Shown: positions 9,422 through 18,542 of the stretch, piece by piece
Position numbering within the stretch: position 1 is the first letter of the stretch
Layout: every line of letters begins with the position of its first letter
Origin: Pedobacter sp. Leaf216
GTDB lineage: Bacteria > Bacteroidota > Bacteroidia > Sphingobacteriales > Sphingobacteriaceae
NCBI RefSeq assembly: GCF_001421515.1
Contig: NZ_LMKM01000035.1
Coordinates: 86,943 to 150,942 of the forward strand
Direction: 5' to 3'
Length of the DNA: 64,000 nucleotides
Position numbers and translations under genes: made by a program
Notes under the pieces: model-generated
Database searches by the model: none
Seen by the model: only the letters and a program-made list of their open reading frames with translations
Told to the model about the DNA's origin: nothing

Positions 9422-9488
9422 GTAAAAAAAGAGTCACGGGCTTATCAAAAGAGATCTGTTGTCATCTCAATTAAGTAATTTTGTGCGC

Positions 9489-10364
9489 ATGAAGATCGGA
9501 GAATTAGCGGCACATTACCAGGTTGAACTAGCGGCTTTGTATGAAAGCAATGAAGCTAAAGCACTATTTAATATTGCTGCTGAACATGTTTTAAGCCTTT
9601 CTCCAAATCAGCAGGTTATGCAGAAGGAAACGGATATCCCTTTCATCAACATGCAAAAACTACTGAGTATCTTAAACGACCTTGAGATTGGCAAGCCTAT
9701 ACAGCATATTTTAGAAGAAGCTCATTTTTATGGTTCGGTATTTAAGGTTAACGAGCATGTGCTCATCCCAAGGCCTGAAACGGAAGAACTGGTGGATTGG
9801 ATGATTTCAGTTTGCAATTCACTGCGCTCGGTTCACAATGGTAAAGTAATTAGTGTACTTGATATCGGAACAGGATCTGGCTGTATCCCTATAACGCTTA
9901 AAAAGCATTTGCAAAATGCCGAAGTTTCTACTTTGGATGTATCTGCCGATGCAATTGTTGTAGCCAGGCAAAATGCTTTAAAAATGGGAGTTGAAATCAA
10001 TTTCATTGAAGCAGATATTTTAAGTTATAGTACTGAACAAAAATTTGACATCATTGTAAGTAACCCACCTTATATCAGAGATTTAGAAAAAGCCGATATG
10101 CATCACAATGTGCTATCACACGAGCCACATTTAGCCCTGTTTGTAAGCAATGAAAATCCGCTGATCTTTTACAAAGCAATAGCCGACTTTGCCAAAACGA
10201 ACCTGAAACCTAAGGGATTATTGTTTTTTGAAATTAATGAATACCTGGGGAATGATACCGTTGACATGCTAAAGGAAAAGGGCTTTTTACATATTGAGTT
10301 GAGACAGGATATGCAGGGCAAAGACAGAATGGTAATGGCGGAAATTGGGATGGAAGAGGTGTAA
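9489..10364 (+). CDS. prmC: Peptide chain release factor N5-glutamine methyltransferase
   Basis: This enzyme methylates the glutamine of the GGQ motif in release factors RF1 and RF2 using SAM. The SAM-binding motif VLDIGTGSGCIPI and the catalytic/substrate motif SNPPYI are clear, and the N-terminal helical domain binds the release factor. I chose the ATG at 9489 (291 residues). A TTG at 9459 would add ten residues that do not look conserved. It is divergent from ribD. Confidence 0.93.
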   Translation: MKIGELAAHYQVELAALYESNEAKALFNIAAEHVLSLSPNQQVMQKETDIPFINMQKLLSILNDLEIGKPIQHILEEAHFYGSVFKVNEHVLIPRPETEELVDWMISVCNSLRSVHNGKVISVLDIGTGSGCIPITLKKHLQNAEVSTLDVSADAIVVARQNALKMGVEINFIEADILSYSTEQKFDIIVSNPPYIRDLEKADMHHNVLSHEPHLALFVSNENPLIFYKAIADFAKTNLKPKGLLFFEINEYLGNDTVDMLKEKGFLHIELRQDMQGKDRMVMAEIGMEEV

Positions 10365-10642
10365 TGGAAAATGGACGAAGAATAGAAGTCAAAAATTGAT
10401 TTTAACTGATCAATTTCTAACGATATAGGTTTTATCATTGAATGATTTTAATGGCCTTAACTTCTTAATGGTAAGAGAAATCATTACTAAGTCAGGATTT
10501 AGATGTCTGAAAGTATGGATATATATAAAGAAAGGAAAAACCATTTCAGCTGAACTTCGTGTTTTGCGTTTTTATGCCTTTGCGGTTAAAAACTATTAAC
10601 TGATGCACGGAAAATTAGCCGTTTTGCTTAAGGCTAATACCG

Positions 10643-11158
10643 TTAAACTTTTTTAAAACCCAGCTTTGACTTAGTTAATTCAATGATATCATTAAATTGT
10701 GACTCACTTGTTTCAGACTTATGCAGCATGAGAAATATTTTATTCTCGATTAGCAATACGAAAAAATCATTTCGAATTGAATATGATGAAAATGCTCCCC
10801 ATTTAAAATGAAATCTTTTTTCATTATCAAAATAACTAAATTCATCATCCAAAAATTCAAAAGTATAGATGAAATTCTCGTGTTTTTTACATAGTATATT
10901 TAATTCCTTAGAAAAAATGCTACGTGCATTTATAATTCTTAAAATATAATTAAGTGTTAGTATACAAAGTATAAACCCCACTATTCCATAAAATGATGAA
11001 CCCCGTCCGTTATCAATTGTAATTGAAATTATTAACCCTATAGTTAGCATAACATAGATAAACAATTTAATATAGCTATTCTTGTTTTCTAATTTGAATT
11101 TTAGCCTGTTGCCTTTAATACAAAGCATTTTATTGAATGGTACAGTAATACTGATCAT
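10643..11158 (-). CDS. YcxB-like membrane protein
   Basis: The 171-residue protein has two adjacent transmembrane helices (about residues 30-50 and 56-76), then a cytoplasmic beta-rich domain containing FEFLDDEFSYFD...FKWGAFSSYSI and FVLLIENKIFLMLHK, the pattern of the YcxB-like C-terminal domain. Function is unknown. It is unusually AT-rich, and its codons lean more on A/T than those of its neighbours. It starts 17 bp after the xerD stop region, on the same strand and downstream of xerD. Confidence 0.65.
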   Translation of the reverse strand: MISITVPFNKMLCIKGNRLKFKLENKNSYIKLFIYVMLTIGLIISITIDNGRGSSFYGIVGFILCILTLNYILRIINARSIFSKELNILCKKHENFIYTFEFLDDEFSYFDNEKRFHFKWGAFSSYSIRNDFFVLLIENKIFLMLHKSETSESQFNDIIELTKSKLGFKKV

Positions 11159-11175
11159 ATTTACTTAATTTAAAG

Positions 11176-12075
11176 TTAGGCTCTCGGATGAAACTGCGTA
11201 ATTACCTCTCTTAGGTAATCTCTGTCCATATGCGTATAAATTTCAGTAGTGGTAATACTCGAATGGCCCAACATTTCCTGTACAGCACGTAAATCGGCAC
11301 CACCTTCAATTAAATGCGTTGCAAATGAATGCCTTAAGGTATGCGGACTGATTGTTTTCTTTAAACCTGTGGTTATTGCCAGGCTTTTGATCAGGTTAAA
11401 TATCGAAATCCGTGATAATTTAGCACCGAAGCGGTTTAAAAAAATAAAATCTTCATTCCCTTTTTTGATGCTGGCATGTACCCGTACTTCATTTATATAA
11501 ATATCGAGCAGTTTTAAAGCCACACCTCCAATGGGTACCAAACGCTCTTTATTGCCTTTTCCAATTACTTTTATAAATTCAATTTGTGGGAATAGGTTAG
11601 AGATTTTTAGTTCGGTAAGTTCTGTCACCCTTAAACCACAGCCATATAATACTTCCATAATGGCTTTGTTGCGCATTCCTTCAGGCTTGGAAGCATCTAT
11701 TGCAGCAATGAGTTCGTTTATCTCATAAATGTTCAGCGTATCGGGGAGTTTCCTGCTTAGCTTCGGGGCTTCAATCAATGCTGTTGGGTCGTTTGTAATC
11801 ACCTCCTCGAGCATCAAATAAGAAAAAAAAGCCTTTAAACCCGAAATTACCCGCGCTTGTGTACTGGCTTGCATCCCCAATTCGTTTAGCCACGTAATGA
11901 ATGATTTTAATTGTGCAATGCTGATATCAGTTAGTTTTGGTTCCTGATTTATAGATTCGAAGTATTGAATCAGCTTATCTATATCACTAAGGTAGGCCTC
12001 AACAGAATTGCCAGACAACGAACGTTCGAGCTTTAAATATGATTTAAATCCTTTAATATATGATTGCCAAAGCAT
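11176..12075 (-). CDS. xerD: Tyrosine site-specific recombinase XerD
   Basis: This 299-residue recombinase resolves chromosome dimers at dif together with XerC. It has the N-terminal SAM-like core-binding domain (about 1-90) and the catalytic domain with R149 (GCGLRVTEL), K176 (GKGNKERLVP), H245 and R248 (HTLRHSFATH), H271 (GHSS) and the nucleophile Y280 (IYTHMD). Full length and the housekeeping context argue for the chromosomal recombinase and not an integron or phage enzyme. It is divergent from aroQ. Confidence 0.9.
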   Translation of the reverse strand: MLWQSYIKGFKSYLKLERSLSGNSVEAYLSDIDKLIQYFESINQEPKLTDISIAQLKSFITWLNELGMQASTQARVISGLKAFFSYLMLEEVITNDPTALIEAPKLSRKLPDTLNIYEINELIAAIDASKPEGMRNKAIMEVLYGCGLRVTELTELKISNLFPQIEFIKVIGKGNKERLVPIGGVALKLLDIYINEVRVHASIKKGNEDFIFLNRFGAKLSRISIFNLIKSLAITTGLKKTISPHTLRHSFATHLIEGGADLRAVQEMLGHSSITTTEIYTHMDRDYLREVITQFHPRA

Positions 12076-12124
12076 GCTTTTATTTGAGATTTTTTATAAC
12101 ATTGCAACGTTACAACATTATATT

Positions 12125-12541
12125 ATGAAAATACAAATTATTAACGGCCCAAACTTAAACTTATTAGGCGTGCGCGAACCATCTATTTACGGTAGCACGA
12201 GTATAGAGGATTATATAAAAGAATTAAAAACCGTTTACCCAGCCATTGAAATAAGCTATTACCAAAGTAATGTAGAGGGTGAAATTATTAATAAACTGCA
12301 CGAAGTTGGTTTTAGCTGCGATGGCATAATACTTAATGCCGGCGGCTATACACACACCTCTGTAGCCATTGCAGATGCTATTGCCGCAATTGTTACGCCT
12401 GTTGTTGAGGTGCACATATCCAATATTTATGCCCGCGAAGAATACCGTCATGTTTCTTTAACAGGTAAAAACTGCCAGGGTGTTTTAACAGGCTTTGGTA
12501 TGAAGGGTTACCGTTTGGCTATTGAAAGTTTGCTGATCTGA
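12125..12541 (+). CDS. aroQ: Type II 3-dehydroquinate dehydratase
   Basis: This 138-residue dodecameric enzyme converts 3-dehydroquinate to 3-dehydroshikimate in the shikimate pathway. Motifs are GPNLNLLGVREPSIYG (with the catalytic Tyr), NAGGYTHTSVAI, EVHISNIYAREEYRH (with the catalytic His) and GFGMKGY. The ATG at 12125 gives the normal family length. An upstream in-frame start at 12008 would overlap xerD and add 39 non-homologous residues, so it was rejected. Confidence 0.95.
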   Translation: MKIQIINGPNLNLLGVREPSIYGSTSIEDYIKELKTVYPAIEISYYQSNVEGEIINKLHEVGFSCDGIILNAGGYTHTSVAIADAIAAIVTPVVEVHISNIYAREEYRHVSLTGKNCQGVLTGFGMKGYRLAIESLLI

Positions 12542-12636
12542 TTTTGAGCAGCTGATTAGCACCTGATTATAATAGTGCTCATTTTTAGTAGAGTGTAAGG
12601 CCCCAATTAATATGAAAGCTAAATTTTAAGGTGCTC

Positions 12637-12841
12637 ACATTTGTGCAGGAGACCAAAATCGCGTGTAATTGTTAGCCGCAAGGTTGCAGGAGACTAAAAT
12701 CGCATAAAATTGGTCATTACATTTGTGCAGGAGACCAAAATCGCGTGTAATTGTTAGCCGCAGGGTTGCAGGAGACTAAAATTGCATAGAATTAGCCTTT
12801 ACATTTCTGCAGGAGACCAAAATCGCACATAATTGGTGTCG
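12637..12841. repeat. 41-bp tandem repeat, five copies in an alternating 82-bp pattern
   Basis: The core GCAGGAGACCAAAATCGC begins at 12645, 12686, 12727, 12768 and 12809, exactly 41 bp apart. Copies alternate between two variants (GAGACC and GAGACT), so an 82-bp higher-order unit repeats at 12637, 12719 and 12801. It fills the gap between convergent aroQ and the glycosyltransferase gene and contains no open frame. Copies abut without unique spacers of their own, unlike a CRISPR. This accounts for the 303-bp gap at 12542-12844. Confidence 0.85.
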
Positions 12842-12844
12842 ATT

Positions 12845-13858
12845 TTACTTTAACTGAGTGAAATACTTAATTTTTTTGATAAAAAAAGCCCAAACAATGC
12901 TGTTATTGTACACACCGGTGTGTTGGGGGTATGCTTTTTGAAATGCCTTACGCTTTTTGTTTGTTTTGAATAATGATTTAACAAAATGCCAATGCCCTTT
13001 GCTTACCGCCAGGGTAAATTTAGGTTTCCCGCTCAGCAAAAAGTGCCACCAGGCAATAAAATCAATAAACATCCTGATTGTTATCCTGAAAACAGCATCA
13101 CCAGCAGGCAGGTTTTTTTGCATAATAATCAGGTTGTTCCTAAAGTTGAGGTATGTTTTAAAAGGATTTTCTGTTTGCAAAGTTCCACCGCCAACATGGT
13201 AAACTTCGGCATCCGGACAGTACATTATCTTATAGTTCAGGTTTTTTAAACGCCAGCAGAGGTCTATTTCCTCCATGTGTGCAAACAAATCTGCATCTAA
13301 ACCGCCTGCTTCTGTCCAGCATTTACTTTTAATGAAAAAAGCCGCTCCACTTGCCCAAAAAACCTCTTGTTCAATATTGTACTGGTCGCTATCTAACTCA
13401 TACACATTAAAAATTCTTCCCCGGCAAAAAGGGTAAGCATAAATATCCAGGTAGCCACCGGCCGCACCTGCATATTCGAACTGATTTTTGTTAAGCTGCC
13501 ATTTTATTTTTGGTTGTGCGGCTGCAATCTGTGCATCGCTTTCCATCAAATCAATAACCGGTTGTATCCAATTCGGGATCACCTCAACATCCGAATTGAG
13601 TAGAATGAAATAATCGGCTTCAACACGTTCTAAAACCATATTGTAGCCTCCTGCAAAACCATAATTCTGGTCGTTCAGAATAATTTTAACCGTTGGAAAG
13701 TTTTCTTGTAAGTATGCCACAGAATCATCTGTTGAGGCATTATCACCCACAATTATTTGCAGGTTATCATATTCGGAAAGTAATATTCCTGGCAAAAACT
13801 GTTTTAAATATGCTTTTCCATTCCAGTTTAAAATTACAATGGCTACTGATGGCTTCAT
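12845..13858 (-). CDS. Family 2 glycosyltransferase (rhamnosyltransferase-like)
   Basis: This 337-residue GT-A fold enzyme opens with VAIVILNWNGKAYL. It has the nucleotide-sugar region GDNASTDDS, the metal-binding DxD equivalent LLNSDVEV, and an acceptor-side motif MEEIDLCWRLK typical of rhamnosyltransferase/WcaA-like GT2 proteins. It probably transfers a sugar to a cell-surface glycan. The gene ends next to a tandem repeat and begins 6 bp after the LpxL-like gene on the same strand, so the two form an envelope operon. Donor and acceptor are unknown. Confidence 0.85.
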   Translation of the reverse strand: MKPSVAIVILNWNGKAYLKQFLPGILLSEYDNLQIIVGDNASTDDSVAYLQENFPTVKIILNDQNYGFAGGYNMVLERVEADYFILLNSDVEVIPNWIQPVIDLMESDAQIAAAQPKIKWQLNKNQFEYAGAAGGYLDIYAYPFCRGRIFNVYELDSDQYNIEQEVFWASGAAFFIKSKCWTEAGGLDADLFAHMEEIDLCWRLKNLNYKIMYCPDAEVYHVGGGTLQTENPFKTYLNFRNNLIIMQKNLPAGDAVFRITIRMFIDFIAWWHFLLSGKPKFTLAVSKGHWHFVKSLFKTNKKRKAFQKAYPQHTGVYNNSIVWAFFIKKIKYFTQLK

Positions 13859-13864
13859 TCTTTG

Positions 13865-14737
13865 TTATTCGGGTTTAAATTTCCAGCGTTTATGGCTCCA
13901 AAGCCAGTATTGAGGCTGTTCTTTAATAATATCTTCTAAAAACTTAAAGTGTAAGTCGGTAATTTCGAAATCCTGCATCAGCTCTGGCTCAAGGCACATC
14001 GGGAGCACATCAATATGGTAATAACCCTTTTTAATTACTTTAACCTTAAAGTAGTAGATGGGCCTTTTGGTTGATTTTGCAATTTTTTCTACACCCAGTA
14101 AAGCAGCGGTTGGCTGATTTAGAAAATCTACAAAGTATTTTGTTTCCTCTCTTGTTGGCGATTGATCACTTGCAAAACACAATAGGGTAGGTTCATTTTT
14201 ATAGGCTGCCAAACCACGAAGCGTTTGCCGCATTGCGATAAAAATGTTGCCATATTTTGTTCGTGCATAATCGAACCACTTGCCAAATACTTTATTCGAT
14301 ATCGGTTTAAAAATAACCATTGTTTTGGCAGAAATGTTAAGTCCTAAAGCTAAGGTACCCAACTCCCAGTTGCCATAATGGCCCGTACAGGCCAAAACGC
14401 TTTCGCCCGCTTTAAAATGTTTTTCCAGTTGTTCCAGGCCCGTAAACTTTACGCGCTTTAAAGTTTCTGCTTTAGAGATGCTCGTCATTTTAATAATTTC
14501 AAAAATGAGCTCGGCGAGGTACAGAAAGAATTTCTTTTCAATTACCCTGATTTCTGAAGGAGATTTTTCAGGAAAAGAACAGGTTAAATTCTGCCTGACA
14601 ACTTTTTTTCTATAGCCTATTACGTAATAAAGCAGATAATATAGTAATCTTGCAAAAAAAAACAGCAAAGGCAAAGGGAGCAGCGACAACAGGTATAAAA
14701 AAAATACGCCAACGTGCGCAATCCCTCTTTTAATCAT
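13865..14737 (-). CDS. LpxL/HtrB-family lipid A acyltransferase
   Basis: This 290-residue protein has an N-terminal membrane anchor (about residues 7-30) and the acyltransferase active-site motif H-x4-E in CTGHYGNWE. The family adds a secondary acyl chain to lipid A at the inner membrane. A second conserved block, ASDQSPTREE, matches the family's SDQ motif. The upstream element at 14760-14767 probably drives it with the GT2 gene. Whether the acyl acceptor is lipid A or another lipid (for example ornithine lipid) cannot be told from sequence. Confidence 0.85.
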   Translation of the reverse strand: MIKRGIAHVGVFFLYLLSLLPLPLLFFFARLLYYLLYYVIGYRKKVVRQNLTCSFPEKSPSEIRVIEKKFFLYLAELIFEIIKMTSISKAETLKRVKFTGLEQLEKHFKAGESVLACTGHYGNWELGTLALGLNISAKTMVIFKPISNKVFGKWFDYARTKYGNIFIAMRQTLRGLAAYKNEPTLLCFASDQSPTREETKYFVDFLNQPTAALLGVEKIAKSTKRPIYYFKVKVIKKGYYHIDVLPMCLEPELMQDFEITDLHFKFLEDIIKEQPQYWLWSHKRWKFKPE

Positions 14738-14759
14738 TATTTTTAAAACGTTTCAGCTA

Positions 14760-14767
14760 CAAACATA
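14760..14767 (-). promoter_or_regulatory. Candidate -7 element for the acyltransferase operon
   Basis: On the minus strand this reads TATGTTTG, a perfect TAnnTTTG match, about 22 bp upstream of the acyltransferase ATG. The predicted leader is about 15 bases. Confidence 0.45.
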
Positions 14768-14776
14768 AATTTTCAA

Positions 14777-15388
14777 ATGCAGAATACAGCTATACTTCCA
14801 TTATTTTATCTTCCACCAGTGGGTTATTTTAGTTTATTGCAAAAACTGGGAACAGATTTTTTAATCGAAAAACATGAACATTTAGCCAAGCAGACCTACC
14901 GCAACAGGGCCAGTATTTATTCGCCCAACGGAAAATTGGATATCACTGTTCCGGTTGTTAAAGGCTCTAAAACACATACGAAGATGAAAGATGTGAGGAT
15001 TAGCTACGATTTTAAGTGGCAGCGTTTGCATTGGTTAAGTTTGGAAAGCTGTTATAGAAGTTCGGCCTATTTTGAATTTTACGAAGATGAGTTGTCGCGT
15101 TTTTACAATAACAAATTCGAATTTTTATTCGATTACAACCTCGAACTGGTAGAATGGTTAAGCAAAAAGTTAAAACTGAACAAAGCTTTTGAGGTTACGC
15201 CCGAGTATTATGATGATATCGCTCCTGAGCTGGATTTCCGCACGATTATGAATCCTAAAAAAGAAGATGATATTGTAAACAATAAGCCATATTATCAGGT
15301 TTTTGAAGATAGACATCAGTTTCTGCCCAACTTAAGCGTGGTTGATCTGTTGTTTAACCAGGGCCCACAGGCCAAACTATATTTGTAG
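14777..15388 (+). CDS. WbqC-like family protein
   Basis: This 203-residue soluble protein has the features of the WbqC family: the opening LPLFYLPPVGYFSLL, the strand with TYRNRASIYSPNGK, the block LDITVPVVKGSKT and the WQRLHWLSLESCYRSSAYFEFY core. Homologues occur in polysaccharide gene clusters, and a sugar-modifying role has been proposed but not shown here. It is divergent from the acyltransferase/GT2 pair, which fits an envelope role, and lies 3 bp before corA. Confidence 0.85.
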   Translation: MQNTAILPLFYLPPVGYFSLLQKLGTDFLIEKHEHLAKQTYRNRASIYSPNGKLDITVPVVKGSKTHTKMKDVRISYDFKWQRLHWLSLESCYRSSAYFEFYEDELSRFYNNKFEFLFDYNLELVEWLSKKLKLNKAFEVTPEYYDDIAPELDFRTIMNPKKEDDIVNNKPYYQVFEDRHQFLPNLSVVDLLFNQGPQAKLYL

Positions 15389-15391
15389 CAG

Positions 15392-16513
15392 ATGGGAAAA
15401 AACAAACCTCGTAATCGACACAAACACTATAAAGTTCCAGCTCCGGGTACCAGTCCGGGCCTGTACGCTATAGATGAAGATGCACTAAAGCCAATAATTG
15501 TACTGCATACTTATAACGATAAAAATTACAAAAAAACGGAGCTTGAGAATATCAACAATATTGATAAGCTGACTGAAAATACTGATTTTTATTATTGGTT
15601 CGATATTAAAGGTTTTGCCGATCCCAATATTTTTGAAACGCTGTATACCAAGTTGGATATCAGCAGGCTTGTTTTGGAAGATATTACTAGCTCTTACCAG
15701 CGACCGAAGTTGGATGAGTACGATAATGATAAATACATCTTTTCGGTAAGCAGGCATCTTTTTTTAAATGATGAAAACGTGCTCAGTAACGACCAGATTT
15801 CTTTCATTTTATCTGAACGGACGCTTATTACCTTTCAGGAAACCTATGCCGATTGTTTTGAGCCGGTAAGAAAGCGACTGGAAATAGGGAAGGGCAATAT
15901 CCGGATTGGTGGCAGCAGCTATTTAATGTATGCCATAATGGATGTAATTGTAGATAATTACTTTACACTGCTGAATTTTTGGGGCGAAGAGCTGGATGCA
16001 ATTGAAGACCGTTTATACGATCATCCTGATAAACGGATTATGTACGATACACAGGCCATCAAAAGATCGTTGATTACCATTAGAAAAGTAACCTGGCCCG
16101 AGCGCGATAAACTGAATGATATTATCCGCACCGATAGTCCGCTAATTTCCGATCTCACAAAAACCTATATGAAGGATGCTTACGATCATTGTATCCAGAT
16201 TATTGATTTCATAGAATCACTCAAAGAGATTGCTTCAGCAAATATCGACATGAATTTATCCATCATCAGCAATCGGATGAATGAAATTATGAAGGTATTA
16301 ACCATTATATCATCCATATTTATCCCTTTAACATTCATTGCCGGTATTTATGGAATGAATTTTAGCAGGGAAGATCCCGCAACAGGAAAAATATTGAAAG
16401 ATAACATGCCGGAATTATATGCCGAACATGGTTATTTATACACCTGGATTGTGATGGCTGTGATAGCTGTTATACAGGTAATTTACTTTTGGCGTAAAGG
16501 TTGGTTTAAATAA
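15392..16513 (+). CDS. corA: CorA-type magnesium/cobalt transporter
   Basis: This 373-residue protein has a long N-terminal cytoplasmic funnel domain, the long stalk helix, and two C-terminal transmembrane helices. The family's pore signature GMN is present in AGIYGMNF just after TM1. CorA pentamers import Mg2+ (and Co2+, Ni2+) down the membrane potential. It starts 3 bp after the WbqC-like gene. A second, unrelated Mg2+ transporter (MgtE) lies 0.7 kb downstream. Confidence 0.94.
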   Translation: MGKNKPRNRHKHYKVPAPGTSPGLYAIDEDALKPIIVLHTYNDKNYKKTELENINNIDKLTENTDFYYWFDIKGFADPNIFETLYTKLDISRLVLEDITSSYQRPKLDEYDNDKYIFSVSRHLFLNDENVLSNDQISFILSERTLITFQETYADCFEPVRKRLEIGKGNIRIGGSSYLMYAIMDVIVDNYFTLLNFWGEELDAIEDRLYDHPDKRIMYDTQAIKRSLITIRKVTWPERDKLNDIIRTDSPLISDLTKTYMKDAYDHCIQIIDFIESLKEIASANIDMNLSIISNRMNEIMKVLTIISSIFIPLTFIAGIYGMNFSREDPATGKILKDNMPELYAEHGYLYTWIVMAVIAVIQVIYFWRKGWFK

Positions 16514-16531
16514 TTTTTATTTTAAAAAATG

Positions 16532-16546
16532 TACCAATTTTTGGTA
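16532..16546. promoter_or_regulatory. Palindrome, candidate ParD operator
   Basis: TACCAA-TTT-TTGGTA is a perfect 6-bp inverted repeat with a 3-bp centre. It lies 26 bp before the parD-like ATG. Ribbon-helix-helix antitoxins of this family bind short palindromes at their own promoter, so this is a plausible autoregulatory site. Confidence 0.45.
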
Positions 16547-16572
16547 AATTTAATTAAAATAATATTACAACG

Positions 16573-16824
16573 ATGGCACGAAATACATCTATGGCTTTAG
16601 GAGATCATTTTGAAAAGTTTGTTGATGAAAGGATTTCTGAAGGAAGATTTAAAAATGCAAGCGAAGTTGTTCGCGCAGGATTAAGGTTATTGGAAGAAGA
16701 AGAGAATAAGATTAAAATTTTAAGAGAAGCCCTTCAGGTTGGAATCGATAGTGGAATAGTGAAGGATTTTGATCCGAAAAAACACCTTGAAATGTTGAAA
16801 GCCAAAAAAAGGAAAGATGGGTAG
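16573..16824 (+). CDS. parD: ParD-type ribbon-helix-helix antitoxin
   Basis: This 83-residue protein has a ribbon-helix-helix N-terminus (MARNTSMALGDHFEKFVDERI) and the ParD signature GRFKNASEVVRAGLRLLEEEE, followed by an acidic/basic C-terminal tail that normally wraps the toxin. It would neutralise ParE and repress its own operon. It overlaps the toxin gene by 8 bp, the normal antitoxin-first order. It lies between corA and mgtE. Confidence 0.92.
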   Translation: MARNTSMALGDHFEKFVDERISEGRFKNASEVVRAGLRLLEEEENKIKILREALQVGIDSGIVKDFDPKKHLEMLKAKKRKDG

Positions 16825-17118
16825 CTTTTCTTTTAGTAACAAAGCACTTGAAGATTTAAGTGAAATTTGGGATTATACTTATGATGTTTGGTCTGAAAAT
16901 CAAGCAGACAAATACTATAAATTACTAATTGGATTTTGTACTCAAATTGCTAAAAAACCAGGGGTAGGTAGGAATTATAAGGAAACAAATCAAAATGTAT
17001 TAGATTCAAAGCAGGTGAATGTATCATTTTTTATCGGATAATTGAGAGTGGAGAAATCGAAATAGCTAGGATTTTACATGCTAAGATGGATTTAAGGGCT
17101 AAAATGTCAGGACTTTAA
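16817..17118 (+). pseudogene. parE: ParE-type toxin disrupted by a 1-bp frameshift
   Basis: Frame 1 encodes MGSFSFSNKALEDLSEIWDY through NYKETNQNVL, a typical RelE/ParE N-terminal two-thirds, then reads off into DSKQVNVSFFIG and stops at 17041. The missing C-terminus is present in the next frame: GFKAGECIIFYRIIES, then EIEIARILHAKMDLR, ending at 17118. Adding one G in the TTAGATTC at about 17001-17007 restores a 100-residue toxin of normal length. ParE homologues inhibit DNA gyrase. Either the toxin is inactivated while the antitoxin persists, or the base was lost in sequencing. Confidence 0.88.
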
Positions 17119-17192
17119 TTGGACAAAGGTCAAATTTTTATAAAATCAATTTTTAATATTTGTAGCTTTAGGGCATTTTGGTAAGGTTATAG

Positions 17193-18542
17193 ATGCAGTC
17201 ATTCGAAATAGATAAAAGCGACGTTCTCAAAGTTAAAAATGCAATTTTAGCTGGTGATGAGACATTAAAAATAGTTTTAGAGGAATACCATGCGTCAGAA
17301 ATTGCGATTCTTTTCGAACGTCTGGATAAATCCGAACAGCGGCATATCATAAACCTGCTTCCTGCGGAAATAGCCTCGGAGATCATTTCGGAGATGGATG
17401 AAGAATCCCATCCGGAAGATTTACTTTTTGAGCTCCACCCCGATAAACGTACCGAAATTGTTGAAGAACTGGATTATGACGATGCAACCGACATCATTTC
17501 TCAGTTGGAGGATCATGAACAGAAGGAAATTTTACAAGACCTTACCGAAGATCATGCCTCCGAAATCCGCAACCTTTTAACTTACGACGAAAAAACTGCC
17601 GGTGGTTTGATGAATACAGAGTTGATCTGTGTAAACATCAACCTAACAAAAAAAGATGCCATCGACGAGATTATCCGCCAGAGCGAAGAAATGGAGGAGT
17701 TTTATACCATTTACGTAGTGGATGATGAAGAGATTTTTAAAGGTATAGTTTCGTTAAAAGATATTATCAAAGCAAAACACAATGCTAAAATAACCGAACT
17801 GGTTAAGATAGATGCTGTGTATGTGCATCCCGATACCGACCAGGAAGAGGTGGCCAACCTTATTTCTCAATACAATTTAACCAGTATCCCGGTTATCGAT
17901 GATCATCAAAAATTGCTCGGCAGGGTAACATTTGATGATGTGATTGATGTGATGGAGGCTGAAAGTACTGAAGATATATTAAAAATATCAGGGGTATCAG
18001 AAGATGAGGAATTAAGCGGTAACTGGGTAGAAGCTGTAAAATCGCGTTTGCCCTGGTTAATTATTAACCTCGGAACAGCTTTTTTAGCATCATCCGTGGT
18101 GCGTTACTTCGATCCAACAATTAAGTTAATCCCTTCTTTAGCCGCGTATATGACTATTATTGCAGGGATGGGCGGTAATGCAGCTACGCAAGCGCTTGCT
18201 GTAACGGTTAGGCGTATTTCTCTTTACGATTTAACGGATAAACAAGCTTACAGAACGGTTTTGAAAGAATTTACGGTAGGCTTGATCAATGGTGCTTCCA
18301 ATGGATTAATCGTATTTATTTTTGCTTACTTTTTCGACGGAAATCCACTGCTTGGATTGGTTATCTTCCTGGCTATGACGGGTAATCTGGTTATTGCTGG
18401 CATAACCGGTGCCGGAATTCCGCTTATTTTAAAACGTGTGGGTATCGATCCTGCCATTGCATCATCTATAATTATTACTACTTTTACCGACGTTTTTGGT
18501 TTCCTATTGATTTTAGGGCTGGCCAGCAAACTTTTACTATAA
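17193..18542 (+). CDS. mgtE: MgtE magnesium transporter
   Basis: This 449-residue protein has the family's full layout: a helical MgtE N-domain (about 1-130) with repeated acidic HASE/DD segments, two CBS domains (about 135-255) that sense cytosolic Mg2+, and five C-terminal transmembrane helices (about 280-449) including the pore-region GMGGNAATQALAV. It imports Mg2+ as a dimer and closes when internal Mg2+ is high. It is monocistronic, after the ParDE pair. Confidence 0.95.
   Translation: MQSFEIDKSDVLKVKNAILAGDETLKIVLEEYHASEIAILFERLDKSEQRHIINLLPAEIASEIISEMDEESHPEDLLFELHPDKRTEIVEELDYDDATDIISQLEDHEQKEILQDLTEDHASEIRNLLTYDEKTAGGLMNTELICVNINLTKKDAIDEIIRQSEEMEEFYTIYVVDDEEIFKGIVSLKDIIKAKHNAKITELVKIDAVYVHPDTDQEEVANLISQYNLTSIPVIDDHQKLLGRVTFDDVIDVMEAESTEDILKISGVSEDEELSGNWVEAVKSRLPWLIINLGTAFLASSVVRYFDPTIKLIPSLAAYMTIIAGMGGNAATQALAVTVRRISLYDLTDKQAYRTVLKEFTVGLINGASNGLIVFIFAYFFDGNPLLGLVIFLAMTGNLVIAGITGAGIPLILKRVGIDPAIASSIIITTFTDVFGFLLILGLASKLLL

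Noticed and set aside
10553..10592. Possible dispersed repeat (CTTCGTGTTTTGCG...CCTTTGCGGTTAAAAAC) after prmC
   Set aside because: It looks like a type of intergenic repeat seen in Bacteroidota, but only one copy is in this window, so it cannot be supported.
12637..12841. CRISPR array from the 41-bp period
   Set aside because: The segments between cores are themselves repeated in alternate copies, so there are no unique spacers.
16990..17118. Programmed frameshift in parE
   Set aside because: No slippery heptamer or downstream structure was seen at the shift site; a simple one-base loss explains it.
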